This document shows, one piece after another, positions 1-12,381 of a stretch of 64,000 bases of DNA (within the stretch, counting starts at the first letter, position 1; each line of letters begins with the position of its first letter). The notes beneath the pieces are model-generated. The model made no database searches, was not told where the DNA came from, and worked only from the letters and a program-made list of their open reading frames with translations. The stretch is from Dermacentor variabilis (Eukaryota > Arthropoda > Arachnida > Ixodida > Ixodidae), in contig NC_134572.1 in assembly GCF_050947875.1 (NCBI RefSeq), forward strand, positions 126,225,605 to 126,289,604, written 5' to 3'. Made by a program: the position numbers and the translations under genes.

Positions 1-474
1 TAGTATACTCTCTGCAACCAGACGACAATCGAGGGAAGTAAACTTCTGGGGAGTTCACCGCTTGCCGAATGGCTGCTCTCTCCACCCCGTTCTCAGAAAT
101 TTTGCATACAGTCACTTTGTGACGTTGCAGCAACCAAACAGAACGCGTATCAAACAAAGATCTCCGATCGCGCCCCAACAGGCTGGAACAGTCGCTGGTG
201 ACACTACCAAGGCGCTCTCATACAATATTTTAGAAGTGATAATTGTGCGCGTCAGCGGGCCGTTTCAACCGTTCTGCCTTAGCGGGAGCAAATAGCGGAA
301 GCGCTGGCGGCGGTCGCTGTTCATTTTTTTCGATCACCATGATGGCGTTTCGTTTCGGTACGGCTAGCGAGCGGCTGTAATTAGGAGATCGATACGGGCC
401 TTGCACCATGGGTCGAATCTTGACAACAGTGAAGCTTCTTTTGCGCAGCTAGGCCTCGATGTAACGCGTTACCA
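1..474. other. No recognisable feature
   Basis: Only short chance reading frames are present. I see no repeat family, RNA gene or splice-bounded exon here. Confidence 0.4.
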
Positions 475-477
475 TAT

Positions 478-520
<43 letters not shown>

Positions 521-525
521 TTCAT

Positions 526-556
<31 letters not shown>

Positions 557-559
557 TTA
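475..559. repeat. (TTTA)n microsatellite
   Basis: About 21 near-perfect TTTA units, with one unit carrying a C. The open frame across it is only a translation of the repeat. A second tract of the same motif lies at 21800. Confidence 0.97.
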
Positions 560-1024
560 TACCCTCAAGGTACGTTTGTACATTGCAGAGGGGAGGAACA
601 ATGTAAATACAGAGGCAAATCGCAATAGTTGATTATAGAAAAAAAATTATAAGTGGCGTGGCATGTTGCTTTGTACTAGAGAGCAGCGGCGATGACGCTA
701 GAAACCCTGGCATGATTGCGCCAAAAGTTAGGCCGTTCACATGGCAACGCACGTGAGATGAAAGTGTTGCACGGCTGTGCTCCGACGAATGCAGCCACGG
801 ACTGTGAGCACCGTCAGCTAATCCAGCCGAACCAAGCGCAGCGTCCTTTAGCCGGCGGGTAAAACTGTGACGTCACTCCGTGCCGTCAATGGCAATTCGC
901 GGCACCCCGTAGAAGCCCGACAGTTCCCTTAACTTGTTTCGCCTGCTGCAAGCATTCGCTTTGAAAACAATTTGACGCCATCGCTTTTGTTACGTGTTGC
1001 GAATGTGCGAAGGCTTAACGTAAG

Positions 1025-1182
1025 ATGTCGAAAAATTGTTGTGTGCTAGCCTGTTCTGCGAAATACCCAAATGGAAGAAGGTGCCGGTCATTTCGTTTCC
1101 TAAAGATCAAAGCACTCGGAAGAAATGGGCGCAGTCCTCGGGATGTCCTCGGAAGGACATTGCGCCAACGCTTTCGACAAAG
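1025..1182 (+). pseudogene. THAP-domain exon with a 1-bp frameshift
   Basis: THAP domains are C2CH zinc-binding DNA-binding modules found in transcription regulators and P-element-like transposases. The frame from ATG 1025 gives MSKNCCVLAC, with Cys5 and Cys10 in the C-x4-C spacing of THAP1. The reading then has to shift by one base at about 1070-1085. In the new frame it gives SFPKDQSTRKKW followed by APTLSTK, matching the FP, invariant W and PT positions of the family. The frame ends exactly at AAG followed by gtaagg (donor at 1183), just before the expected VCSxHF segment. The piece is therefore about the first two thirds of the domain as a 5' coding exon. I could not find the exon carrying the last Cys and His. 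The shift means a pseudogene, a transposase relic or a sequence error; host THAP genes and THAP-type transposases cannot be told apart here. Confidence 0.55.
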
Positions 1183-1196
1183 GTAAGGTTCCTTCT

Positions 1197-3050
1197 GCGA
1201 CGGAACACCCTTCTGGCCTGTACTCCTTGTCGATGCTCGTGATACTAGTATTTAACGTATACATTGTCGGAAACTGGGCGCATAAATATAGAACAGGAGT
1301 GTGAAATCGAAGGTGTAGCATTATATGACATCAAAAACGCTACGGCGACGGCAGTGGTGTGAACTGGAGGATTATGTGCAAGAAAACTGGCGTCGTAGTA
1401 GCTCTTGCGCACGCCGTTGATTTCAGATTTTTACGCTTGTAACAAAAGGCCTTCTAGACTCATCCGTGCACAGGTAGTTCTGCAGGTCTTTTGATGCTCT
1501 GAAGCTGTGTATGTTGGTGGCTATTGCGGCAATTTCGCTTAAAGAGTGGCGAACTGAGACGCCTACAGATGAAAAAAAGCTTGGTTGTAGATGAAAATCA
1601 GACCGTACCGCACAACAACATTTATTCAGTAACAACGCAGTTAGGGCACGAGGGCCCGAAAGGCTGCTGTCGGAAATATTGTTTCGCATGAGAACTGCAT
1701 GCCTTCTCTTAAAGTTCGAAGTCAAAGTGAACATGTTAGATGGCTGATATGTCATCGGACGCCATGCTACAGCACTGACAAACTCCACACTACCATTTTA
1801 TTGCGCTGCACAAGAACTACTTTGTGCTTTTTGCACAAAAGTAGGAAAAGAAAGCACTCGTGTTTAACCATATAGTCTATGTTGTTCCCATATTCAAGTT
1901 CATGTACGCGGACGTTCCGGGCTAACTCAAACATCGCGTAACGTTTGCATTGATGTGGCCAAGCTTTCATTGTTATTTAGTAGCGCATAATCATGGTCAT
2001 ATACATGAGATGCCGGCGTGAAAGGTTTCGGGGGCTGTGGTTTCCGTTTTGCCTGCTTGCAGTAGAACAGCATAGAACTACGTTGGTCACCTATATACCA
2101 CAGTTAGTAGAAAATGTGGATGCCGGGGCTGTGTGCTTCATGTGCGGGAAACAAGCCTTTTCTCAGACCCCGCGCTTCGCAAACTTTTGGCGCCAACTGT
2201 ATCAACTGTCGCTTTCAATATGTGTAGTACGTGCCACATCGAGCGTCTTTTTCTAGTTAAGGTAGCGGCGCTGACGTGTGACGCGTTTGAGCAAGGCACG
2301 TCAATTGCCATTCTGTCGGCGGTCCGTTGTCTTCGGATGCGACCACCTATAGTGCATCTTGAAGCGATAACAGATTGGCCCATCGAGCAGACGCGCAGCT
2401 CCATGACGAAGCATGCTGCGCTAATGATTCGAAGTCAGTTCTTTTGTGGGCCAAGTGGATTATCGCTTTACGGGAGAGGAACATTCCATCAGAAGAAAGC
2501 CCCAAGATGAGAAGTACGGTACTTGCTCGAATGGTAATACCCTCCAGATTTTTCTATGGCCTCATTACGCAGATCGCATCACACTACCGAGAGCGCACAC
2601 ATGTTCACGCCATCGCGCAAAGCGCTCCAGCCATAGTTGGCGCGTGGAATTCATAGTTAAAGCAACAGTACACAGTATTTTGTCACTTCCGGGAACTTTG
2701 TTTCTTTCTTTTTAGGGGGGGGGGGTGGAACCAACTTATAATTTATGCCAATGACATAAGCAACTACTGACGTGGCTTGTCCACCTAAACGAAAAATTAT
2801 ACTGGAGCTAAATGAAGCATATCGGAGCAACTCTTCAAGTTACCTCGTGAATAATTGGTTCTTAGTCACTGTAACACCACTAGCACAGCATCGCAATGCT
2901 GAGCCTGCAAAAGCAGGAAGCCGAAGGCAAAGCAAGTCCGCCAGCGGTGGCGCCGCAACTGGATGACGTCATGTACATGACGCCGTAGGCCTGAAAAGTT
3001 ATCTAGGAGTAGGTGGTGGTGGTGGTAGTCTGCTTCAGCAGAAACAGCGT
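1197..3050. other. No recognised gene; one unassigned 125-codon frame
   Basis: No known repeat is apparent. The longest open frame (2133-2510, plus) encodes a protein I do not recognise and has no clear splice sites or promoter, so it is probably chance. A G-rich run lies at about 2715-2726. Confidence 0.35.
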
Positions 3051-3060
3051 AGCTAACCAG

Positions 3061-3267
3061 CGTGGTGGCGCAGTATAGCTATGGCGTTGCGCTGCCGAGC
3101 TCATTGTCACGAGTGCAGCTCTCACAGGCAACACCCACATTCCGATGGGCGCGAAATGCAATAACGTTCACGTACTTAGATTTCGGCGCGCGCTAAAGAA
3201 CCCCTCCTGATCAAAGTTATTTCTGAGCCCTCTTCTATATGGTGTCTATCACAGCCACAGTGTGACC
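3061..3267 (+). repeat. Old, diverged Ruka SINE copy
   Basis: Blocks of the Ruka family are readable in order: a GTGGTGGCGCAG head (A-box region), CCGATGGGCGCGAAATGC, a CTTAGATTT segment, a CTAAAGAACCCC segment and a decayed tail. Substitutions are frequent and the B box is unreadable. No target-site duplication can be seen. It is much older than the copies at 25.7, 37.7 and 48.0 kb. Confidence 0.7.
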
Positions 3268-3270
3268 ACG

Positions 3271-5337
3271 CTAAACTTCACGGTCAGCCCACACACAATG
3301 GAAGCCATACAGAATACGTTAAGCTAACTGGCAGCCGTCACGTGTTAGAAGTATGGTGATGCAATCTTTCCTAATAACAGCGACACACGGTGACACAGGC
3401 GGCGCGAAGAGCGAGGTGTCGTTAATTTTAGCTCAATTCCTCGGTTGCCTCGTTAGTCGTAAATGCCATTCTTTTGCACCCTCATACTGTGCACAGCAGT
3501 CTTCTTAGTGAACCTACGCGATTTTACAGCACTTCAGCGCATGCAGTTATATGTTCAGAGAGGATTATAACACGTTTACAAACTGCGCTCGTCGGACACT
3601 GTTTCATTCCCATGACGTCCGCTGCTCACGTGATCATACCATTGGGCCCCGCGGTCACTCGATAAACTCCCCTCTGAATAAATCACATAACTTGTTATGC
3701 CTATTCAGCTAAAGTAATTTCCAAGTACAACGTCGGTTTGCAGAAGGCTCTGACTAAACTTGTGCAAACTTTCAGCTCGACTTAAAATTTGTTCTTTCAA
3801 AAGTTGGTTTCAGTGGACCCCGTATCAACTTGTATCCTGTGCTGCGTGCTAATCTCTTCCGCTTATACGGCACAGTTGCCCCATCCATTTCGCTTTCGCT
3901 AAAATGCCTTGACATGTCCTCTGCATCCTCGCAAAATTTATTCTTTCTATATATCACTTTTCTCTCCTCTCTTATCCTCCTTTCAACTTCTATTTTCCAT
4001 GAGGCCATTGTTTTAGTTCTTCCGTGATATCCGCGCGACTCACGAATCTTATTACCCGTACTATGTTTTATTTTTCTAAAGTAACAGCATACGCAAGACT
4101 TCACTATGGTAGGTTATATAGCGGATACGCTGGCAAATGGAGAGAGGTGCTCTAATGAGCTGGCTAATGAAAGCCAACTGCAAAGCAAGTGGGGTGTGTT
4201 CTGGTGGAACGTATCCAGATATTTCTGTAAACTAATGACTTTGATGGAGAGGTGGTGCACGGCGTGTGTAATTAGGGGATCTAAATTGAGACCGGGGTGG
4301 TCTCCGGCGTTGATAACAATCTTTGCAGGGCACCTGCCAGCGTCTGGTGGATGAGCGTACCGAATTGAAAGTGAAGCGTGAACTTTGTCGGTAGCGATTT
4401 TTGACAGCGCTGCTGCTCAGCGTTGGGCTGGCTGTTCTGGAATATATTACTGGGAGAAGCGCGGTGAGGTTGGTTCGATCCTGCGCCTTGAGCGCAGTTC
4501 AAGAGCTATCCGGTAATGACTACGCGATCGCTCTGTTCTCTCTCACATTTTCTCTCTCACTACTGCACCTTTTAGCGCTATTCGAGAACGAAAGGTTGCA
4601 GTCATCCAGTCTGGCCAATAAGTTCTGTGTCAGTGAACTTGCTCCCCCATTGGGACTGTGCTCTCGACGCTTAACGGCGGATGCGCTGGCTTGCTTTCCC
4701 GCTGAGCGCGAATGATAATCATGTCTGTCATCAGGGCCAGCACTTTCCGTGTTATGTCCCTTTTGATGGAACGAAATCTCTAAAACTTCAGATGAGGTGC
4801 TGGTGGTGTACATATGAATGTTTAACCATCCATAGGTTCACAGGTCCCGCAATACATCACTGATACAGCTTTCACAGGTGGAAGCATTATTTCGCATATG
4901 ATTAAAGGTAGGAGCTGACTACTGGGAGGTATGTGGCACGTTGATAAAATGCGTCTAATAGCACCGTGACACTTTCCTGAAGCATCTGCAAATCTCACTT
5001 TCTTATTTCGTTAGAACAGTAGTTTGCTTTTCTTCCTTCCATTCATAGCGAGAACTTTGGGCCTGTTTTGATTATACCTTTTCTTATCCTTACTTTTACT
5101 TTCTGCATGATCTTTTGGATAAGAACACACCCACCATACAAAAGCGAGAGGGAAGCATGTTAGCAAGTTTACTACCGCACTGGTCATGCGCAGGACATCC
5201 CAGTGATTATGAGCAGCAGATTGGGTATGGACAAGTCCGAGAGTGCAAAAATTGTCATCCACTTGACTGTTTCACTGAGCTGCAAAGAAAATCATTACGA
5301 GTTTCTCACAAGAAAGGTTTCGCAGTCTAGAAAAAGG
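3271..5337. other. No recognised gene; one basic 110-codon frame
   Basis: The minus-strand frame 4104-3772 encodes a Lys/Arg-rich protein with charged stretches such as VERRIREERKVIYRKNK. It could be a decayed pre-RT segment of a LINE, but no diagnostic motif is present. The rest is unassigned. Confidence 0.25.
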
Positions 5338-5340
5338 TCG

Positions 5341-5415
5341 TCTGTGTGCGGGGATCGAACCCGGAACCAACGCCTTTTTGGCGTTGTCGCTGTACCATTT
5401 GAGCTAACCAGCTCG
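5341..5415 (-). repeat. tRNA-like SINE head
   Basis: Read on the minus strand, this has an A-box-like TTAGCTCAAATGG and a B-box-like GGTTCGATCC at tRNA-like spacing. The D-stem arms nearly pair. The anticodon arm is wrong for a working tRNA: CAACGCC/GGCGTTG forms a 7-bp stem with a 5-nt loop and there is no U33. I therefore call a tRNA-derived SINE head or tRNA pseudogene. The bases up to about 5560 may be the SINE body, but that is not established. Confidence 0.5.
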
Positions 5416-5560
5416 CTAGCGGATCAGACACCTAGGCCGTTTGGCAGCTTGAAGGACCGAGTAAAAGCACATGGACAAGGCCGTGTGTCACCTCTGGTAT
5501 ACCCATCCTTATCGGGATTAAAAGCGTGCGGAAGACCAAGCAAGGAAGAGATTGTATTGG

Positions 5561-8500
5561 TTTAAGCACACGAAAAAACTTCGTAGAGCTGGTCGTCTCA
5601 TCAATAACAAATTCATGGACTACACTAGTATAGCTTTAGTTTAAGGGTGTCTGAGGGCTTTTATTTGTGTCGAGTATGGCCTTGTTGCTTTCCTTTTTAT
5701 TTCGTGTTACTTTTCTTTTTTGCCCGTGTACGTGGACGTTGTTTCCTTTCACGTCAACTTGGGTTCAGACGCTTTACTTTTCTTTATGCCAAATGGACCA
5801 AGTGGGCTGATTCCGGATATGTAGAATATATGATGCAATATAGTTAATGTTCAACGATATTGGAGCTAATCACGCCCGTATCATTAATTTTACCTAATAT
5901 GCGACTAATTTTCGCTCCTTGTGTCGTTGAGGCCTACATTTTCATACCTTTTGCGACTCGCCATGACATTCTAAAGTAACGAAATCGCCACTTTTGCTAA
6001 GAGGTTCCATAAATAGCCAGATCCCAGATACGCCAAACCCGTATGAAGTCAGTAATGAAGAGTTTGCCTTCAATGAAGTGAATACAGAGCTTTGCATTTC
6101 AACTTTTTCTACGTTTGCTGCAGCAGCTGCCCGCGAGTGGTATTTTGATTTCTGATAATAGGTGACACGTTCTCATCAATGTTAGAAAAACCGACAAGCG
6201 GCATTGGCAGCTTTTGTTTCAGGGTGAGTGAGGTCCTCGCAGCGCTGATGTTGTCCTCACCAGTTCACTTTCTTCGATCGCCGAGGCGAGCCCAAAAGCC
6301 TCCTTGCAATCCCGTCTACAAACATAGGCCCGGAATGCTGCGTACCGAGGTCAGGGACCACAATCTGGAAAGTATTATTGCGATAGCAGTTATATGGATC
6401 CTCCAGGAGAATTACCGCCATCGGTGTTAATAAAAGGGCGATAAAATTGTCGCTGCGTGCTGTATGCTGTGAAAGCCTGCGACGGTGAGCCGCTGATCGC
6501 TGCTTAATCTCACGAACGCAATGGTGGTAAGCGAGCAGGAAGCGCGCCACCTTCCGTCGCGCGCAAAGCCTCGGGGGTAAGGTAGGGAGGAGGGGGGGGG
6601 GGGGTGAGGCGTTCTACTGCGGGTGGCCCGGGCATCCGCACGCGCCAGGCCAGGCCCCTGTATATTGAAAGCCATCTGCGACGAGTACAGAGACCGTGCT
6701 GCGCTGTGTTTTCGCAGTGCAGTTCGCGCTGGAGGCGAGCGGCTGCACGAAGATCAATTCGCTCGCTGCTGCTGCAGCGTTTCCACACTGCATCATTTTG
6801 ACAGGGAGTTTCCACGGTCATCGGGTGAGATCTGTTCATGTTGGCTTGTGCGCGCGTGACGCCATGCTTGTTAATTTAGTTAGTATGCCCATGTTCCGAA
6901 GTTCATACGGACGACAATACTACTATCCTTACTTCTCATAGCTGTCCACTAATTTGCTATTGCAATCGATGTTTCGTCTTTCGTGCGAAACTGCGACTTT
7001 CTATAGCTGTATAACAACGGAAGCCTATTGGCAGCCAAGAACCATAGTTGTTATGTCTTTTACTTGCTCCGTGACGACAAATACTATGTACTAGGTAAGA
7101 GTGGAAACAATGGAAAGACAGTCGCGGCTTGCCGCCGATCCTTCATGACTGTCAGCAATATAAGAGCGATAATGACCGCAACGTCATTAAAGACTGATAT
7201 AACCTGCAAAGCGCGCACTGAAACGTTTTTCTGCATGAAGGCACTCGGACGCGTTCGGGCGGTACCCCGCGAATCTTCGCAGCGACTTCGCATAGACTGG
7301 GGGGGGGGGGGGGGGGGACAACCTCCGTATAAGCGAGGCTTAGGGCCGTGTGTTGTACTAATGGCTCGTCCGCCGAGTGGGGGAACCTGGAGGATCGAAT
7401 GCTCACGTTACTTGAGCTGAAGCGTTGTCACCGTACGGCTGGCTCAGACCCCACGTCGTTCTGGTTCTAGCCGCACAAAACTGCAACAGTAGTCGCTAGC
7501 CATAAAATACCGGTCATGGTCCAATAACAAAGGGAGGCTTGCGTCAGGGCCCCGGCTAGGACTTTCTAGCGTCGCTTAGCAGCCGCGTTGCTGCGCTGTC
7601 CACTGTTCTCCCTCGATCATTCAGGCTCGGCAACCGCAAATCCCAGGCGCGGTGCTAAAATGGCAAGTGCTCTTCCTTGCAGGAGAAATGAGGGTAGGGT
7701 GAGACTGGAATGACTTTGTTTGGGGCAAGTTGGGCAGCGTGTTCTAATTGAGAGTACATGGATTGCGAGGCAGCTTGAAATGAGTGAGGAACATGGAGGG
7801 AAGAAAATTTCTCATGGACGCGAGGGGGTCGCGTTCCCGGAAGCAGCACTTCGGCAAAATAACTGTGCGGTTCTGTTTTTAGCGGGGGTTGACGCTTGGA
7901 AGTGCGGGTACATTGCTCGGCTCTCTTCTGTGGCGCCGCGATAAGCTTGCAGATGGCGTGAAGGTATAGGTTATGGAAGGTACTCGTGCAGGAAGGCTGA
8001 AAGAGGAGCGAGTGATTCGAAGTCACAGGTTTTTTTACTGCAGCCTAATGAGCTGTGAAGGGCAAAATTTTTGCTAGCTTTACTATTTATTAAGGCCGCC
8101 TCTCGCTTGTTCTTGAAATTACTTTATGGCGTCCACCATTTTGTCATTGTTACATCGACGATGTGCCGTGTCTACGCTTCGTGGAAACGTCTTGTCAGCA
8201 GTTGTCTGGTCCCGCCACGGTGTTTAGAGCACGTGTTCTTGACTGAAAAAAAAAAGCCAATAGGTATGATGTACAGGGCTCGGAGCACGGCTGATGCTGT
8301 AGCCGAGAGAGAAGCTACGGGTGGACGATTCTGTCACACCCGAGTTTCGAGCTCTCAGGTGTGTCGGTGCCTTGCTCCGCCGGCGATACAGCTATGCTAC
8401 CTGAGGCATTCAAACCACGTCGCCGCACCGTGCCGAACCACGGCAGAGTATCATACCGCCTAAGCGGGGCAGTGTACGCGTGCGAATACCATACAACGCA

Positions 8501-9740
8501 GCAACACGAATGAATGACACCGTCGGACGCACCTGCGAGCTAGCGCCCTTTAGACACTACAAAAAAAAAAAAAAACCTAACCACGCAGCACATTTTTTCA
8601 CGTGTCAGCTTGATGCCCATTCAATTGGTATTGCCACTCAGCACTGAAGATTCATTTCTTCGGTTACAAATGTTTTGAGAATTATACATACATAGCAAAC
8701 AAAAAAAGAAAGAAAAAGCGTCAAAAGGAGATGATAGACACAGCCGCTGATGAGTAACCATAATGTTTATTCGTAGTGAAGAGCTACGCAGCTGCGGTCA
8801 TCAACAACTGCAGGAAAGCAGAACACGTTCACCATTCACATTCGGGATCTGACAAGCTTTTTTTTGAGCGAAGACGCGGAGTGTTCACTGAGGCAAGATT
8901 CAGCATACTTGTGGATAGTACATGCTTAAAAAATCTCAGGCATTTTTTGTTCCGATATCTTCCCAAGACAATGCATCGGTCTAAGTCTAGAATTCTTTTA
9001 CGGGCGCGCACGTTGCTAGACGAGAGGCTACAGGGCACAGCCTTTAGTGAGTTGGCCTACTCGCGCAATCATACATTATTGCAACGACCCGCTCTGCATA
9101 CATGTGCCAGCTTGCTGAAATTAGCGAACAGTTAAAAAAAGAGAAAGCAATGCGAGTGCCCTCTTTGTCCATGTATTAAATTATTGACCCGCAATGGCGT
9201 CCGTGTCGCGTGTTGCCGACTTGACAGGGTTGCCGACTCCATGCGGTTGGCACTTGACAGCGACGCGTCTCGCTTCGATTCGCGACATTGCACGCTGCGT
9301 TCGTGTTCGTGATTCCGCATCGCTTGGAAGGAGTGACCGCTCACGCGTGGTACTTTTATGTGGGCCGCAGCAGCAACAACCGCAGCAGCAGCACAGAAAA
9401 TACCGGATGCCTTTTCCATGATGAGAAGCAATTTTGATTAAAATCAGGAGCCTCCTTAATCACGATGATTGATGGCAGACAGGTGCGAGCAGCCACTTTT
9501 GGACCGTGCGCCGCTGCCAACACTGCTGCGGTGGGGACAGGTACCAATACATTCGCAGCCGCGTTAATACCGCCTTTCGTCCGACGGAAACCGCTTATTC
9601 CGCAGGACACCGCTCTCGAATGCCTAATTCAAGCGGCTACGGTCTACGGGGCTTCCCGATAGATTTTAAGAACGCCGCCCCCAACCGCTCTATAGTGCAC
9701 GCGCTTTGTTCGTACTCGTCTCTCTTTCTCTCTATCTCCC
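5561..9740. other. Unassigned DNA with poly-G tracts and a GC-rich block
   Basis: There are G homopolymers at about 6590-6604 and 7299-7317, and poly-A runs near 8250 and 8562. A GC-rich block spans about 6510-6860. Open frames through the GC-rich block appear in several phases and look like composition artefacts. I recognise no protein domain or repeat family. Confidence 0.35.
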
Positions 9741-9751
9741 CCTTAAACTCT

Positions 9752-9842
9752 GCTTCTTTTTTTTATCCTCCTCAACCCTTCCCCCTATGAAGGGTGGCCA
9801 ACCGGAACTACCTCTGGTTAACCTCTCTGCCTTTCTCTGTAT

Positions 9843-9875
<33 letters not shown>
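9752..9875 (+). repeat. Tick LINE 3'-end repeat, copy a
   Basis: The sequence runs from CAACCCTTCCCCC through GGTGGCCAACCGG and CTGGTTAACCTCTCTGCC into a (CT)n tail. The same order recurs at 23.9, 25.6, 26.0 and 49.1 kb. A related version follows a LINE ORF2 end at 51.8 kb, so this family is probably the 3' untranslated end of I-type LINEs. The (CT)n run is at about 9846-9875. Confidence 0.6.
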
Positions 9876-9878
<3 letters not shown>

Positions 9879-10955
9879 AGTGCAATACATGTCCAAGGTA
9901 CGCCGAGCCACCGCGCCACAATGTACCACGATGGGCAGTGTAGATTTTGGACTTCACTGCGTTGCGCGCGTAATATTCCTGGGCGACGCAGCCCTTTAAT
10001 CGTGACTCCGGCTTCCATCCTTTGGATTAACAGGAAGGGTGCCCGCATGTAACAAAGTGTCTAGCTCAGACTAGAGGTCGTTTCTTGCACACGAAGCTGT
10101 TGCCCGGAAGTTCTCTAGACCTTCCAGCGAGGGCCAGTTTGCAGCAATGCGGCTGAGACCCTGAAGCCCGCCTGCAGGCACAGGGCTTCTCCATTCTGAA
10201 GCTCCTGTTGTTTTGTCTTCGAAGCATCTCTTGGCTGCCATCGTAGAACGGCGAGACAGGTGGAAAAGTTCTCACGAAGTTGACTGCTATATATTAATCT
10301 TACAAAGCAACATTGGGGATACAACATACGTCCTAGCGGATATTTCTGTCTTAACTTCGACAAGCTAGTGATCAACAACCCAGAAAGCATAGTACAGGAG
10401 CGTTTTCGCCTTGTGTCCCCATCGGAATGCGGTAGCTGGGGCCAGGAATCAAGCCTGCCACATTGTGCTTAGTTAGAAGCAGAATGTCGTGGCTACTGAG
10501 CCGCCGAGGAGGGTATATTGCGAAAGGAACACCGGTGTGGTATTCAAATGAGGAAGCGCTATTTATCGCTTAGAAGAAACGTGGCGTTCGCCAGATGTAA
10601 TGCCTCTCACACAATAATTAGGCGGAGAGAACATGTGCTGCGCTAAAGGTAAAAACATTTTCCTGCGGAAATATAGCTACGACGTAGCACTATTAAGACC
10701 TGAGGTAAACGATCTCATGACTTTATGTGAATACGTGTAAGTACTACTACTGCGATAAAGTACGTGTCTACCAGCTTAAGAAAATGTATTCCATGAGTGA
10801 AAACGATCTGTACATTGTATAGTGCTCCTGGAATCTGACGGATACTAGTGCCCACAGAACTATTTAGCTGTGTCAGTTGGAAGCATTCCATCCTCAGCAG
10901 TACAAGTAACCGACTGTGACTCAAACATCCATGCATGTTTGAAGTGTGTTCATCT
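9876..10955. other. No recognisable feature
   Basis: Moderately AT-rich unique-looking DNA with no supported gene or repeat. Confidence 0.35.
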
Positions 10956-10956
10956 C

Positions 10957-11191
10957 TTTTTTTTTTCAGAGAGAGATAATATTTAATGGAAGAAAGGTCG
11001 GCCTGAGTGAAATGCCTCTAGCCTGCTACTCCACGCTGGGGAAGCAGTTTGGGGAATAACAGAGACAGGATGTGAAGAGGAAGGAAGGTGGTGGTATGGT
11101 GAATATGATGAGGGCTGTACAGCATAATGTTTCTGTGTAATGCGTACGTGTACACTTCACAGCACAGTCATCTTCGCGGGCAGAGGTGCAT
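10957..11191 (-). repeat. LINE 3' UTR with poly(A) end
   Basis: On the minus strand, CTTCCCCAGCGTGGAGTAGC and the following GGCTAGAG lead to CCATTAAATATTATC and a run of about 10 A at 10957-10967. The AGTAGCAGGCTAGAG core also occurs at 51.85 kb after an I-type LINE stop codon. ORF1 (11192-12381) lies immediately upstream with no ORF2 between, so this copy is internally deleted or an ORF1-only derivative. Confidence 0.6.
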
Positions 11192-12381
11192 TTACTGCAG
11201 CGTAACGAAGAGACTGTCTATAGCGTTCATAATTTTTGCTGCTGTTAGCGCCACTGGCGTATTTAAACCGGACAGTAGTAGCTGCAGGGCGTCAATTATT
11301 TGTCGCAGCATGGCTTTGATGACAGAGTCTGATGGTGATATCTGAGTGCACTGCGCTTGCTCGCGCTGACAGTCTGAGGCCAGTGTGCGCGGCAGTAAGC
11401 GTGACCATACATTCGGTTCCGGGCTTGCGCGGCTCGCTTGAAGCAATGGTTTGGAGAGATCTATCGATGCCGATTCAATTACCTTCTGCTGGACCTGCGG
11501 AATTGGAGCCAGGAAGCTCTCGTCTGGACCTACAGCTTGTCCACGCCGACGACGCGTTCGTCTCCTCCGGTGTTGCACTGAGGCTGCCGCCTCCTTGTGG
11601 GACATACTTTTCTTGCTCATTTGGTTCAGTATTTTTTTTCTCCTTTTTCTGTTTAGGACAAACCTTTGGAATTGGCCTCGAGGGGTCCATCACAATTCGA
11701 GCACTTCGTTTGTCTTACTGTGCATGAAGATACGTCATGGTGGCCGGCACAGCGGAGGCATGCCGTCTGGCCTGTGCAGACAGCGCTGACACGGCCTAGC
11801 TTTAAGCACTTGTGACATTGCAATGGTCGGGGCACATAAGGACGCACCGGGTGTCTCACGTAGCCCACCTTGACATGATCAGGTAGCGTGTCTCCCTCGA
11901 AAAGAAGCTTGACGCTCGTCGAGCGACCGAAGCTGTGAAAATCAATGACCTTCACTGTTGAAGACAGAAACCTTTGTAGCTCTTCGTCGCTGATGTCAAT
12001 CACGACATCGGAGATAACACCTGCCCTAGTGCGACCACTGTGCACGACGCACGACCGGACTTCTATGTGTCCTAGTATGCGCACGGTTTTCAATTTTTCT
12101 AGGGCGGCCTGCGTCGCTACTTCCATTGTGACTATATTTTTCTTGGTGTTGAAACGCCCTTCGTTAATTCCTTTCGGAGCCACATTACCAAGGTAGGTAT
12201 TAAGAATCTGTCTGTGTACAGAATTTAAATTCTTAGAGACATCGAGCGGCACAAGAGCAATCCTGTAAGTCGGAGTAGGCGGTCCGTTGGGGCCCTGCTC
12301 ACTCACGTCTTTGGTTGTCTTGCGCTATTTTCTCTTCAGTTGCTTGCCCTCCACGACGGTGTAGTCATTGTCGGAGTCCAT
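11192..12381 (-). pseudogene. LINE ORF1 (gag-like, CCHC zinc knuckles), broken
   Basis: ORF1 proteins of I/Jockey-type LINEs bind element RNA through CCHC knuckles. The ATG at 12381 opens MDSDNDYTVVEG, but codon 19 is TAG (12327-12325). The same frame then stays open to about 11655. It carries an RNA-binding-like middle and C-terminal Cys arrays: CHKCLKLGRVSAVC (expected His replaced by Arg), CLRCAGHHDVSSC, and CSNCDGP with its His lost. A frameshift at about 11620-11655 moves into the next frame. That frame holds the basic HRRRRTRRRRG stretch and a C-terminal tail ending at 11192. One nonsense codon, one frameshift and damaged knuckles make it non-functional. The ORF1 assignment is firm; the clade (I or Jockey) is inferred. 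Confidence 0.8.

Noticed and set aside
2133..2510. 125-codon frame as a gene or the missing second THAP exon
   Set aside because: It lacks the Cys-Ser-x-His-Phe segment and any acceptor at its start.
5341..5415. Functional tRNA gene
   Set aside because: The anticodon arm cannot form a normal 5-bp stem with a 7-base loop and U33, and the T stem has a mismatch.
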